From assembly GCA_963676635.1 (NCBI GenBank), contig OY781105.1:3472001-3536000 (forward strand): 64,000 nucleotides of DNA, read 5' to 3'. Positions 1 to 7,931 of the stretch are shown piece by piece. The notes below the pieces were generated by a model that did not search any database, was not told the origin of the DNA, and saw nothing but the letters and a program-made list of their open reading frames with translations. The DNA comes from GCA-002708315 sp963676635. Its GTDB lineage: Bacteria > Bacteroidota > Bacteroidia > Bacteroidales > F082. Positions within the stretch are counted from its first letter, which is position 1, and every line of letters begins with the position of its first letter. Both the position numbers and the translations under genes were made by a program.

Positions 1-525
1 AAACCATTTGGCAAGCTTACCGGATGGCTTAATTATACATATTCTAACTCGACTGTCTTGGTTAACAATACTTCCACCGGTGAGGATATTAATTTCGGAT
101 TAAGATATCCCTCAAATTTCGACAGGCCACATAGCTTTAATCTGGTTGCTAACTTTATGGCTTCACGAAGGCTTATCCTTAGCGGGAACATCAGTTACTC
201 AACAGGCAGGCCTATTACTTATCCGACTTCTATCTATTATATTGATGGTAAGAAGTTTTTGTACTACAGTAATAGAAATGAATATCGCATTCCTGACTAT
301 TTCAGGCTCGATCTTGCTGTGAGGCTCGAAGGCAATCTTGTTTCTAAAAAGCTTGCACACGGGCAGTTTGTGTTCTCAGTATATAATGTAACAGGACGTA
401 AAAATGCTTATTCCGTGTATTTTATTGCTGAAGATGGTAAGATTAATGGCTATAAGATGTCTGTCTTTGGCACTCAAATTTATTCTGTTTCGTATGAATT
501 TAAACTGGGTAATTATGATGACTAA
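1..525 (+). CDS. TonB-dependent receptor, C-terminal part (5' end outside window)
   Basis: The reading frame is open from base 1, so the 174 residues seen are the end of a larger outer-membrane receptor. They show the alternating aromatic/polar pattern of beta-barrel strands, the motif YRIPDYFRLDLAV that is common near the end of Bacteroidota TonB receptors, and a final strand YSVSYEFKLG. Such receptors import substrates through the outer membrane using TonB energy. The plug and carboxypeptidase-like domains would lie upstream. The stop overlaps the start of the DUF4249 gene, so the two are probably translationally coupled. The substrate cannot be told from this fragment. Confidence 0.85.
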   Translation, partial: KPFGKLTGWLNYTYSNSTVLVNNTSTGEDINFGLRYPSNFDRPHSFNLVANFMASRRLILSGNISYSTGRPITYPTSIYYIDGKKFLYYSNRNEYRIPDYFRLDLAVRLEGNLVSKKLAHGQFVFSVYNVTGRKNAYSVYFIAEDGKINGYKMSVFGTQIYSVSYEFKLGNYDD

Positions 526-1666
526 AAGGTTTAAAATATTGACTTTTGTTGTGCTGATAGTGCTGGCTGTTTCATGTGTGGAAGAATACTGGCCTGAGAT
601 TAATAAATACGAAAGATTGCTTGTTGTTGATGGGTTTCTTACTAATAGTGATGATTCTACTATTGTAAGACTCTCATACTCGTCGTCGCTTGAAGGTGAA
701 GCTCCTGAATCAGTAACCGGAGCAAGTGTGTATATTGATGATTCAAATGGGAATATTGTCGATCTTGTGGAGATAAAACCCGGTAAATATATTGTGGAGA
801 GTGACATCTTTAAAGGTAAGGTGGGTGTTTCATATAAATTGATTATTGCTCTTGAGAACGGAAGTGTGTATGAGTCTGGTTACTGTGAATTGTTGCCTCC
901 TGCTGCTATAGACTCTGTTTATGCTATTGTTGAATATAAAGATGTGTCCGGACTTACTCACAGGATGGAAGGATTGCAGTTCTACATAGATAATCATAGT
1001 TATGCTGATGATACTTGTAATTATCTTTGGAGACTTACTCAAACATATAAGTATAATTCGTCGTTTACTCTGGATTATATGTTTGCCGGGCAATACATTG
1101 CCGTTAATAATCCCGATTCTCTTATGACTTGCTGGCGAACCAAACAGGTTGATGACATATTCACTTATTCCACTGCTTTTTTAAATGAGCCGGTTCTGAA
1201 TAAATATCCATTGGTTTATACTTCTTCCGAAACAAAGTTGTTAAGTGTCAGATATAGTCTTTTGACAGAGCAGCTGAGGATTTCCAGGGAAGATTATCTT
1301 TTCTGGGACGCGGTTAAACAACAGGCTGGTTCCTTTGAAACGTTATACGCTCAGCAACCAGTGCAAGTTAGTGGAAATATGAGAAATATTGATGATGACA
1401 GTGAAGTGGTCCTGGGTAATTTTACAGTTGGAGGGTCTACAATGAAAAGAATTTATGTTGACAGGCCACCACTGACTTTCTACTATTCTATATGTGATCC
1501 TGACTTTGAATCTATGATGATGGTAGGAGCTTCACCGCCTTCCAGATGGCCCATATTTATTACTGAAATACCTGGAATGGGAATGGCTTTGGGTGCTTCT
1601 GATGTGTGCTTTGATTGCAGACTTGAAGGTGGATTGTTAACAAAACCTGAATTCTGGGAGGATTGA
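515..1666 (+). CDS. DUF4249 family lipoprotein
   Basis: This is a 383-residue protein. I chose the ATG at 515 (a second ATG follows at 518) because it gives a lipoprotein signal peptide: basic MTKRFK, a hydrophobic core, and lipobox LAVSC with the lipidated Cys near residue 21. A start further upstream would lie inside the receptor barrel frame. The segment YERLLVVDGFLTN and the overall length fit the DUF4249 family, which regularly follows a TonB receptor in Bacteroidota and is thought to be surface-exposed, though its function is unknown. It overlaps the receptor stop by 11 bases and ends one base before the next gene, so the three form one operon. Confidence 0.82.
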   Translation: MMTKRFKILTFVVLIVLAVSCVEEYWPEINKYERLLVVDGFLTNSDDSTIVRLSYSSSLEGEAPESVTGASVYIDDSNGNIVDLVEIKPGKYIVESDIFKGKVGVSYKLIIALENGSVYESGYCELLPPAAIDSVYAIVEYKDVSGLTHRMEGLQFYIDNHSYADDTCNYLWRLTQTYKYNSSFTLDYMFAGQYIAVNNPDSLMTCWRTKQVDDIFTYSTAFLNEPVLNKYPLVYTSSETKLLSVRYSLLTEQLRISREDYLFWDAVKQQAGSFETLYAQQPVQVSGNMRNIDDDSEVVLGNFTVGGSTMKRIYVDRPPLTFYYSICDPDFESMMMVGASPPSRWPIFITEIPGMGMALGASDVCFDCRLEGGLLTKPEFWED

Positions 1667-1667
1667 T

Positions 1668-3812
1668 ATGAGAAAGCTTATTGGTTATATATCTTTTTTG
1701 GCAGTGTTTTTGGGTTGTTTCGCAAATACACTAAGAGCATCTGGACTTTCAGATTCCAGTAATGAATATGTAATTCTTCATACGGACAGAGATCTTTATT
1801 TGTCTGGTGAAAGTTTACTGTTTTCTGCTGAAGTGCTTAACAGAAGTCATGGTAAAGAATATAGCAAAGTTTTGTATATGGATTTATTCTCCAATGAAGT
1901 TAATAAGGTGTGGTCTGGTAAATATGATGTTATTGACAGAAGTTCCTCAGGAGTAATAGAAATCCCGGAGCATTTGTCAACGGGTTATTATATCTTAAGG
2001 GTATATACAAGATATCAGAATAATTTCCCATCATGGTTGTTGACAACAAAAGTCATAAGAGTGGTAAATGCTAAGGTGCCTCTTATGTCTGTTAAGGCAG
2101 GCAGTAATTTCGAATTTGCTGTTTTAAATGATGGCAGGCTGGGTATTTACTGGAACCTTCTGAAGAATGAGAATGTTAGTCGGGTTAAGCTCTCAAGGAA
2201 TGGTGAAATAGTCGACTCTGCTTTTAAACTTTTTGAAAATGGTCTGGCATATAGCCACAGTGTTGTTGATAAGGGTGATTATTCTATTGGAGTTACTCTT
2301 AAAGATGGGAAAAGTAGTGCAAAGAACTTTAATATTGATGATACTCCTGCATTTATGGTGAGATACAATAATAATTATCACAGACTTGAAATTGTTCCTT
2401 GCTATGATTTTAGTGCCAAAAGTACATTGAAAATAAAGCTTAAGAATATCCATACTCAGAAAACAATTGATAAAACAGTAATGGTATATGATAAGGCTAA
2501 TCTGGAGCTTAGTAAGGAAATTATGGATGAAGGGCTTTGTTATCTTTCTGTTTCTGATACATCATCCGGGAATAATTTGTACACCTTTATATATATTAAT
2601 AAGGTAAATGATATAGACAGCAGTATTAGTGTAAAGAAATCAAATGGAAAGATTTCAGTTGCTTCAAAAGATCAATTGTTCAGCGCAAGCATGATAATTA
2701 ATGGTAGCTTTTATGATGATGAATTACTATTGCCGGATTATCTGGTTTTTAATCCGCTTTATTTAACTCCTAATAATTATGTGGATATTCAGGGTGATAT
2801 AGCCTTGGCGCTTGGTAGCAAAAGTTTACTGGATTATATTGATGCTTATGTAAACAAGAATGAACCAAGCAGACCCGAGTTTTTCGGACCAACAATTCAG
2901 GGAAAGTTGAATAATTTAGGTAAAGGAGAGGAAGTTGTATTCTGTTCTTTGCTTGGTGATAATCCACAATTTCATGCTGTTAATACATATGACTCCGGTA
3001 GGTTTGATATAGACTTGCAGCATGTGAACAGAGTGTCTGATCTCTATCTTGTTTCAAAGTCATTAGACTCTCTGGCAACAGAACCTGAGATATACAGTGG
3101 CTTTAATCTTGATATGCCATTTTGGAATCCAACAGCTTTTGTTCCTGATTCCAATGACAGAGAGTTGCTAACGCGCATGCTGGTTAATATGCAGGTTGGT
3201 AATTTAACGGGTAGTAATAAGCCTGAATGTATTAATCCCGCTTCATGTGATCTTCCATTGTTTGGTAGTAATCTGACGCGTATACGAACAAAAGATTTTA
3301 TACAGTTGGACAACACACGTGAATTATTTAACGAAATTGTTTCTTTTGTTAAGGTGCGTAAGCATGGTGAAAAGGCAGTGTTTGTTGTTTTGGATGATAA
3401 TACCGGGTTACAATATAATGATCCTCTGGTGCTTTTTAACAATATTTATTATCCCAATATAGAAGCTGTAATATCTTTGCAGCCAACAGAGATAGAGAAG
3501 GTTGAGGTGATAAACCACAGATATGTATATGGTGATTTTATTTTTAATGGTATTATAAGCATTACCTCAACATCGGATAACTTTATCGGCATTCCTATGA
3601 CCAAGAGTGGTGTCTTTTTTAGTTATGAGTCTCCGGCAATACCGGTTATGCCCTTAGTACGGGATTATACAAACAGTGATATGTTTTCAAATACATATTA
3701 TTGGGCCGGGAATGTGAATGAGTTGGAATTAACGATTCCTGAGGAGAGCAAAGGCAATTATAAACTAGTTATTAATAATGGCTTTGCAAAGTCTTTAGTG
3801 ATTGATTTGTGA
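1668..3812 (+). CDS. Secreted MG2-like surface protein of a receptor/DUF4249 operon
   Basis: This 714-residue protein starts with a signal peptide (about residues 1-24). The segment LHTDRDLYLSGESLLFSAEV around residue 37 resembles the first strands of an MG2 (alpha-2-macroglobulin-like) domain as found in many Bacteroidota exported proteins. The remainder is beta-rich. A region near residue 600 with LQPTEIEKVEVI and GIISITS resembles the degenerate TonB-plug-like segment seen in such proteins, but no barrel follows. It begins one base after the DUF4249 stop. A role alongside the receptor in surface binding or processing is inferred from context only; the substrate is unknown. Confidence 0.65.
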   Translation: MRKLIGYISFLAVFLGCFANTLRASGLSDSSNEYVILHTDRDLYLSGESLLFSAEVLNRSHGKEYSKVLYMDLFSNEVNKVWSGKYDVIDRSSSGVIEIPEHLSTGYYILRVYTRYQNNFPSWLLTTKVIRVVNAKVPLMSVKAGSNFEFAVLNDGRLGIYWNLLKNENVSRVKLSRNGEIVDSAFKLFENGLAYSHSVVDKGDYSIGVTLKDGKSSAKNFNIDDTPAFMVRYNNNYHRLEIVPCYDFSAKSTLKIKLKNIHTQKTIDKTVMVYDKANLELSKEIMDEGLCYLSVSDTSSGNNLYTFIYINKVNDIDSSISVKKSNGKISVASKDQLFSASMIINGSFYDDELLLPDYLVFNPLYLTPNNYVDIQGDIALALGSKSLLDYIDAYVNKNEPSRPEFFGPTIQGKLNNLGKGEEVVFCSLLGDNPQFHAVNTYDSGRFDIDLQHVNRVSDLYLVSKSLDSLATEPEIYSGFNLDMPFWNPTAFVPDSNDRELLTRMLVNMQVGNLTGSNKPECINPASCDLPLFGSNLTRIRTKDFIQLDNTRELFNEIVSFVKVRKHGEKAVFVVLDDNTGLQYNDPLVLFNNIYYPNIEAVISLQPTEIEKVEVINHRYVYGDFIFNGIISITSTSDNFIGIPMTKSGVFFSYESPAIPVMPLVRDYTNSDMFSNTYYWAGNVNELELTIPEESKGNYKLVINNGFAKSLVIDL

Positions 3813-3872
3813 GTTTAGATGTTTTAGCTTAGTTTATCTTCTCTTAAAATCCACAACCAATTTGAAAAAGTG

Positions 3873-4583
3873 CTATTGATTTACTTCCAGCTTAAAACCA
3901 ATACCATGTACATTATTGATTTTTACATTTGGGTCAGGTTTAAGGTATTTTCTTAATTTGGCAATAAATACATCCATACTTCTGCCAATAAAGTAATCAT
4001 TTTCTCCCCAAACACTTTCCATAGCTACTTCACGAGGAACCAGATTGTTCATATTCTGACATAATAACTTAAGTAAGCCTGATTCTTTTCTTGTAAGAAC
4101 ACGTTCAGAATTGCCGTATTTAAGAATGAGATTGGAGCTGTCAAATATAAATTCACCAATTTCTATTTCAGGATTAAGGATTTTCTTTGCATGTTCAGCA
4201 GGCATTGATCTTTTAAGAATTGCCTGTATTCTTAGATCCAGCTCTTCAGTACTGAATGGCTTTGTGAGATAGTCGTCGCCTCCAAGTTGAAACCCTTTTA
4301 TTCTATCTTCTTTCAGTGTTTTTGCGGTAACAAATATTATGGGGATCTCAGAGTTGTTTTCACGTATTTCTTTTGCAGTAGTAAACCCATCTTTTTTTGG
4401 CATCATAATATCCAGAATGATGAGGTCGTATTTATTTTTTCTGAATAAATCAAGTCCTTTATCACCATCAGGTGCGTGATCTACGTTATAGCCTGACATT
4501 TCAAGGTAATCCATAACAATCATGCTCAGGTTTGGATCATCCTCCACAAATAGAATACTGGCGTTAATTTTAGTCGTTTGCAT
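3873..4583 (-). CDS. OmpR-family response regulator (RprY-like)
   Basis: This is a 236-residue DNA-binding response regulator. The receiver domain has the acidic pair at D15/D16, phospho-acceptor D58 in LIILDIMMPKKDG, T86 and K108 (TKPF). A winged-helix domain follows (LLCQNMNNLVPREVAMESVW, then RSMDVFIAKLRKYL). The ATG at 4583 is chosen because the longer frame runs through the kinase gene and adds residues unlike a receiver. It overlaps the end of the kinase gene by 14 bases, so the two are co-translated. The TAKTLKED and GGDDYLTKPFS segments resemble RprY of Bacteroides. Four TTAACA repeats upstream of the operon are its likely binding site. Confidence 0.92.
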   Translation of the reverse strand: MQTTKINASILFVEDDPNLSMIVMDYLEMSGYNVDHAPDGDKGLDLFRKNKYDLIILDIMMPKKDGFTTAKEIRENNSEIPIIFVTAKTLKEDRIKGFQLGGDDYLTKPFSTEELDLRIQAILKRSMPAEHAKKILNPEIEIGEFIFDSSNLILKYGNSERVLTRKESGLLKLLCQNMNNLVPREVAMESVWGENDYFIGRSMDVFIAKLRKYLKPDPNVKINNVHGIGFKLEVNQ

Positions 4584-5868
4584 GGTTTTTAGTTTTGTTA
4601 ATAGTTGGGAAATACAAAATAAATTCTGATCCTTTACCGGGTTCGCTTCGGAGATTAATCCTACCCCACAGCTCATCTACTACAGTCTTAACATAATACA
4701 ATCCCAGACCAAACCCTCTTACTTCATGTAGATTACCGGTTGGAACACGGTATAGGTTGTTAAAGATATATGGCTGATGTTCTCTGTTTATTCCTATTCC
4801 GTTATCTTTTACTGATACTATCAAATCATCATCCTCGTTACGGGTGGAGATAGTTATCTCAGGGGTCTTATCCGAGTATTTGATAGCATTGTCAATAAGA
4901 TTAAACAAGGTATTAGCCAGATGCACTTTGTCGCCCATAATTGTTGGTTGCTGTGCTTTTTTCTGTATTGTAATTTTTACATTGTCCTCTTTAATTCTAA
5001 GCTCGAGGCTTTCAATTACAGCATTCAGAATATCGTGGAAGTTTGTTTTCTTAATTTTAAAATGCTGATTACCGCTTTCAAGAATGGCTACTTGCAGAAC
5101 TTGTTCAATTTGATTCTGTAGCTTGTTGTTTTCATCAAGAATAACATTGGCATACTTTTTTATCTTGGCGGGATCAGTTATGATTTTGGGTTTTTGTATC
5201 ATTTCTGCAGCAAGTGATGATGTGGCTATGGGAGTTTTAAACTCATGAGTCATATTATTAATGAAATTAGTCTTCACCTCGCTACTCCTTTTTTGATGTA
5301 ATATTGTAAAAATAACAAAAACAAAGCTAATAATCAAAACAATTAAGAATAAAATTGACATAAATACCCATAATTCCATTTGATGAAACAAAACATGTGT
5401 CTTGTCAGGTAAGAAAAAGGATAGATAATAGTCGCCTGGTTTATAAATACTTGATAAAGAAAATTTATATTTTGAACTTAATAAATCATCTTCATAGTTC
5501 TTGTAATTACCCATTACAAATCTGTCAGAAAACTTATTATAAATGCCGTAATAGTACGAATTACCAAGTTTCATGCAGTTCATATCGTTTCTTAAAAGGC
5601 TGTCGAGCATTACTTCATCGATGTAATCGTTGATTGTGATTCTATCGTTTTTGCATGAAAGTTTCATAATACGAGTTTGAAAAGCAGTGTCATTTTTGTG
5701 CTGAAGCATCTGATTAATAACGCTTTTCAATACGATGCGTACGCTGTTGTCCAGTTGTTCTTCCTTAAGCTTAAATGCAGTTGAAACCCAATATGCTTGC
5801 GTAATTAACATTCCGCTTAATGCCAGAGATGTGATGATTACTATTATTTGAATAGTCCTTTTTTTCAT
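4570..5868 (-). CDS. Membrane sensor histidine kinase (RprX-like)
   Basis: This 432-residue kinase partners the downstream regulator. One membrane segment lies at about residues 8-27 and a second at about 166-190, enclosing a periplasmic sensor region of about 135 residues that I cannot classify. The cytoplasmic part has the H-box with phospho-accepting His near residue 208 (NNMTHEFKTPIATS), an N-box (NLIDNAIKYSD), and the G1 (VKDNGIGI) and G2 (GFGLGLYYVK) ATP-binding motifs. All catalytic motifs are intact. There is no HAMP domain between TM2 and the H-box. The signal sensed is unknown. Confidence 0.92.
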   Translation of the reverse strand: MKKRTIQIIVIITSLALSGMLITQAYWVSTAFKLKEEQLDNSVRIVLKSVINQMLQHKNDTAFQTRIMKLSCKNDRITINDYIDEVMLDSLLRNDMNCMKLGNSYYYGIYNKFSDRFVMGNYKNYEDDLLSSKYKFSLSSIYKPGDYYLSFFLPDKTHVLFHQMELWVFMSILFLIVLIISFVFVIFTILHQKRSSEVKTNFINNMTHEFKTPIATSSLAAEMIQKPKIITDPAKIKKYANVILDENNKLQNQIEQVLQVAILESGNQHFKIKKTNFHDILNAVIESLELRIKEDNVKITIQKKAQQPTIMGDKVHLANTLFNLIDNAIKYSDKTPEITISTRNEDDDLIVSVKDNGIGINREHQPYIFNNLYRVPTGNLHEVRGFGLGLYYVKTVVDELWGRINLRSEPGKGSEFILYFPTINKTKNHAND

Positions 5869-5885
5869 ATACTATAATCCAAAAT

Positions 5886-5893
5886 CAAAAATA
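5886..5893 (-). promoter_or_regulatory. Putative -7 box of the sensor kinase/regulator operon
   Basis: Read on the minus strand this is TATTTTTG, a full match to the Bacteroidota TAnnTTTG element. It lies 17 bases upstream of the kinase start codon, implying a very short leader. The TTAACA cluster begins about 27 bases further upstream. Confidence 0.55.
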
Positions 5894-5919
5894 CTGTGAA
5901 AATTACTTAAAAACTAATT

Positions 5920-5957
5920 TTAACATTTAGTTAACAGATGTTAACATTAGGTTAACA
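5920..5957. promoter_or_regulatory. Four helically phased TTAACA repeats, likely OmpR-family operator
   Basis: TTAACA occurs at 5920, 5931, 5941 and 5952, spaced 11, 10 and 11 bases, all in the same direction. Tandem hexamers at about one helical turn are the usual binding pattern of PhoB/OmpR-type regulators. The cluster sits between two divergent TAnnTTTG boxes, 27 and 22 bases away, that is, about -35 to -75 relative to either start. The adjacent regulator is the obvious candidate binder; this assignment is inference. Confidence 0.6.
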
Positions 5958-5978
5958 AGTTCGTCATAATCAGTTAAA

Positions 5979-5986
5979 TACTTTTG
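5979..5986 (+). promoter_or_regulatory. Putative -7 box of the small Cys/Lys-rich protein gene
   Basis: TACTTTTG matches TAnnTTTG. The start codon follows 36 bases later, and the phased TTAACA repeats end 22 bases upstream, a typical activator position. Confidence 0.55.
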
Positions 5987-6022
5987 TGTCAGTTAATGAT
6001 GTTATAAATTAAAACAAAAAAA

Positions 6023-6313
6023 ATGGGTATAAAAAGAATTGCATTTGCATTTGGTATTATGTTTTTACTTACTTTTGCAACAGAAAGTTTTGGTAACATA
6101 ATCAAGATTAATAATAATATTGTTGTCGTTGATAATGATAATGACCAAGACAAAGATAAGAAAACTAAAAAGAGTTCTAAAAATTGTGATCAGGTAAAAA
6201 AGGATTGTAAAACTCCTTGTAAAACTGAAACTAAAGCAAAATGTTGCGATCATGGCAAAGCAACTAAAGAAGCGCCATGTAAAGATAAGAAGTCAAAAGG
6301 AGACAAAAGATAG
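6023..6313 (+). CDS. Small exported Cys/Lys-rich protein
   Basis: This 96-residue protein is not recognised. It has a clear signal peptide (MGIKRIAFAFGIMFLL, predicted cleavage near residue 24), then a short hydrophobic beta-like stretch, an Asp-rich linker (DNDNDQDKDK) and a tail dominated by Lys and six Cys, including a CC pair and CDH. The charge and cysteine spacing suggest a metal-binding or disulfide-rich periplasmic peptide, but this is inference. It is transcribed divergently from the two-component system with a shared candidate operator, and a strong terminator follows. It is likely a target of that system. Confidence 0.7.
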   Translation: MGIKRIAFAFGIMFLLTFATESFGNIIKINNNIVVVDNDNDQDKDKKTKKSSKNCDQVKKDCKTPCKTETKAKCCDHGKATKEAPCKDKKSKGDKR

Positions 6314-6338
6314 CTTTTTCATTAATTAATTTGGTTTG

Positions 6339-6370
6339 AGCCTTCCAACGCCTTGTTGGGGGGCTTTTTT
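6339..6370 (+). terminator. Rho-independent terminator
   Basis: An 11-bp stem (AGCCTTCCAAC with GTTGGGGGGCT, two G-T pairs), a 5-base loop and a run of T. It ends transcription of the small Cys/Lys-rich gene. Confidence 0.9.
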
Positions 6371-6495
6371 AATTTAGATGAAATGGCTTTTTATACAACC
6401 TGGGATTTAGCCAAATTGGATCAAGCCAACTTACAGCCTTTGTTATTTTTTATCAAAATTTAACTTCTTAGAAAGTTAATGTCAAAAAAACAAGC

Positions 6496-6503
6496 TAACT
6501 TTG
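6496..6503 (+). promoter_or_regulatory. Putative -7 box of the flavodoxin operon
   Basis: TAACTTTG matches TAnnTTTG, 51 bases before the flavodoxin start. The stretch 6371-6495 between the terminator and this box shows no gene that I can support. Confidence 0.5.
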
Positions 6504-6554
6504 CGTTCTTTTAAAATTACTATTATTTGTACTATTGAAATAACTGGATAGAAA

Positions 6555-7058
6555 ATGGAAAAAATTGGATTATTTTATGGATCTACTTATGGCATGACTG
6601 AGAAGTCTGCTGATAAAATAAAAGAAGCTTTCAGTCCTGTGGAAGTTGATATTTACAATCTTAAAGATGCTTCTGTTGACAAAATGAAAGAATATACAAA
6701 TCTGATATTCGGTACTTCAGCATGGGGTATTGCTGAAATGCAAGATGACTGGGAACTTACAATTGATAAACTTTCGCAAATTGATTTTTCGGGAAAGAAA
6801 GTAGCTTTGTTCGGACTAGGTGATCAAAAGGAATATCCGGAAAGTTTTGTTGATGGACTGGGAACTCTTTATTGCCGACTACCTGATAAGAGTGTTGTTG
6901 TGGGGGGCTGGCCTACTGAGGGATATAATTATTATTTCTCGCTTGCCGACAAGGATAAGATGTTTGTAGGACTTGTCCTTGATGATCACAATCAGAAGGA
7001 GTTATCTGACGAACGTATTAAAAGCTGGGTTGAGCAGCTGAAGAAGGAAATGTTATAA
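6555..7058 (+). CDS. fldA: Flavodoxin, long-chain type
   Basis: This 167-residue cytoplasmic electron carrier binds FMN. The phosphate-binding loop is GSTYGMTE (residues 9-16). The two FMN-stacking loops are recognisable as TSAWGIAEMQDDW and GLGDQKEYPESFVDGLG, and the extra strand loop after the second marks a long-chain flavodoxin. Flavodoxins replace ferredoxin as a low-potential donor, often under iron limitation. Length is normal. It precedes lgt by 24 bases and may share its transcript. I see no Fur box that I would defend. Confidence 0.93.
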   Translation: MEKIGLFYGSTYGMTEKSADKIKEAFSPVEVDIYNLKDASVDKMKEYTNLIFGTSAWGIAEMQDDWELTIDKLSQIDFSGKKVALFGLGDQKEYPESFVDGLGTLYCRLPDKSVVVGGWPTEGYNYYFSLADKDKMFVGLVLDDHNQKELSDERIKSWVEQLKKEML

Positions 7059-7082
7059 TTATCACTAACAAAATAAGCTGGT

Positions 7083-7919
7083 ATGCTTTTAAATTATATT
7101 GTATGGAATGTTAGACCTGAAATTTTTATTCTTCCTGATGATTTTCCTCTTATTGGTGGATTTTCAGTAAGATGGTACGGCTTGCTTTTTGCTCTTGGGT
7201 TTGTTTTTGGCTACATCATACTGCAAAAGGCTTTTAAAAAAGAAGGTATACCGGTTAAAGTCCTTGATGATCTTTCTACCTACATGATAATATTTACGGT
7301 TGTTGGTGCCAGATTGGGTCATTGCCTTTTTTATGAGCCGTCTTACTATTTGGCAAATCCCATTGAAATTCTTATGATTTGGAAGGGCGGTTTGGCAAGT
7401 CATGGTGCAGCAATTGGTATTTTAGTTGGCCTTTATTTCTTTGCCAGAAAGTATAAAAAGCCGTATTTGTGGGTTGTGGATAGGATAGTAATTGTTGTTG
7501 CTCTTGCTGGTGCTTTGATACGTACTGGTAATCTTATGAATTCTGAAATCTTTGGTGTGGAAACTACTATGCCATGGGGTTTTGTGTTTGTTAAGGTCTT
7601 TGGTGTGGGGCATCAGATTGCAAATCATCCTACACAGATTTACGAAGCATTGAGCTATTTCCTGATTTTCTTATTTCTGCATCGTTATTATTATAAGCAT
7701 GATGGTAAACCTGCTGAAGGTGTATTGCTCGGATATTTTCTGATTTTGGTTTGGTCTGTAAGGTTTTTAATAGAGTTTATTAAGCTCCCTCAAGTGGATT
7801 TTGAAAATACTATGGTGCTTAATATGGGGCAGCTGCTTAGTTTGCCTTTTATAATAATAGGTATATGGTTGCTTATAAGAGCCCGGGATAAACAAAAAAC
7901 AAAACAACAGACTGTTTAA
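7083..7919 (+). CDS. lgt: Prolipoprotein diacylglyceryl transferase
   Basis: This 278-residue inner-membrane enzyme transfers diacylglycerol from phosphatidylglycerol to the lipobox Cys of prolipoproteins, the first step of lipoprotein maturation. The Lgt signature is present as RTGNLMNSEIFG (around residues 144-155), as are the WKGGLASHGA segment with its essential His and the SVRWYGLLFALGF first periplasmic/TM region. Seven hydrophobic segments fit the fold. Many lipoproteins in this window (DUF4249, M23, small lipoproteins) would be substrates. It lies between flavodoxin and an M23 peptidase gene on the same strand. Confidence 0.96.
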   Translation: MLLNYIVWNVRPEIFILPDDFPLIGGFSVRWYGLLFALGFVFGYIILQKAFKKEGIPVKVLDDLSTYMIIFTVVGARLGHCLFYEPSYYLANPIEILMIWKGGLASHGAAIGILVGLYFFARKYKKPYLWVVDRIVIVVALAGALIRTGNLMNSEIFGVETTMPWGFVFVKVFGVGHQIANHPTQIYEALSYFLIFLFLHRYYYKHDGKPAEGVLLGYFLILVWSVRFLIEFIKLPQVDFENTMVLNMGQLLSLPFIIIGIWLLIRARDKQKTKQQTV

Positions 7920-7931
7920 TACTTGGTTAGT

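Noticed and set aside
4584..4676. Longer N-terminus of the response regulator
   Set aside because: The extension lies in the kinase coding region and does not resemble a receiver domain.
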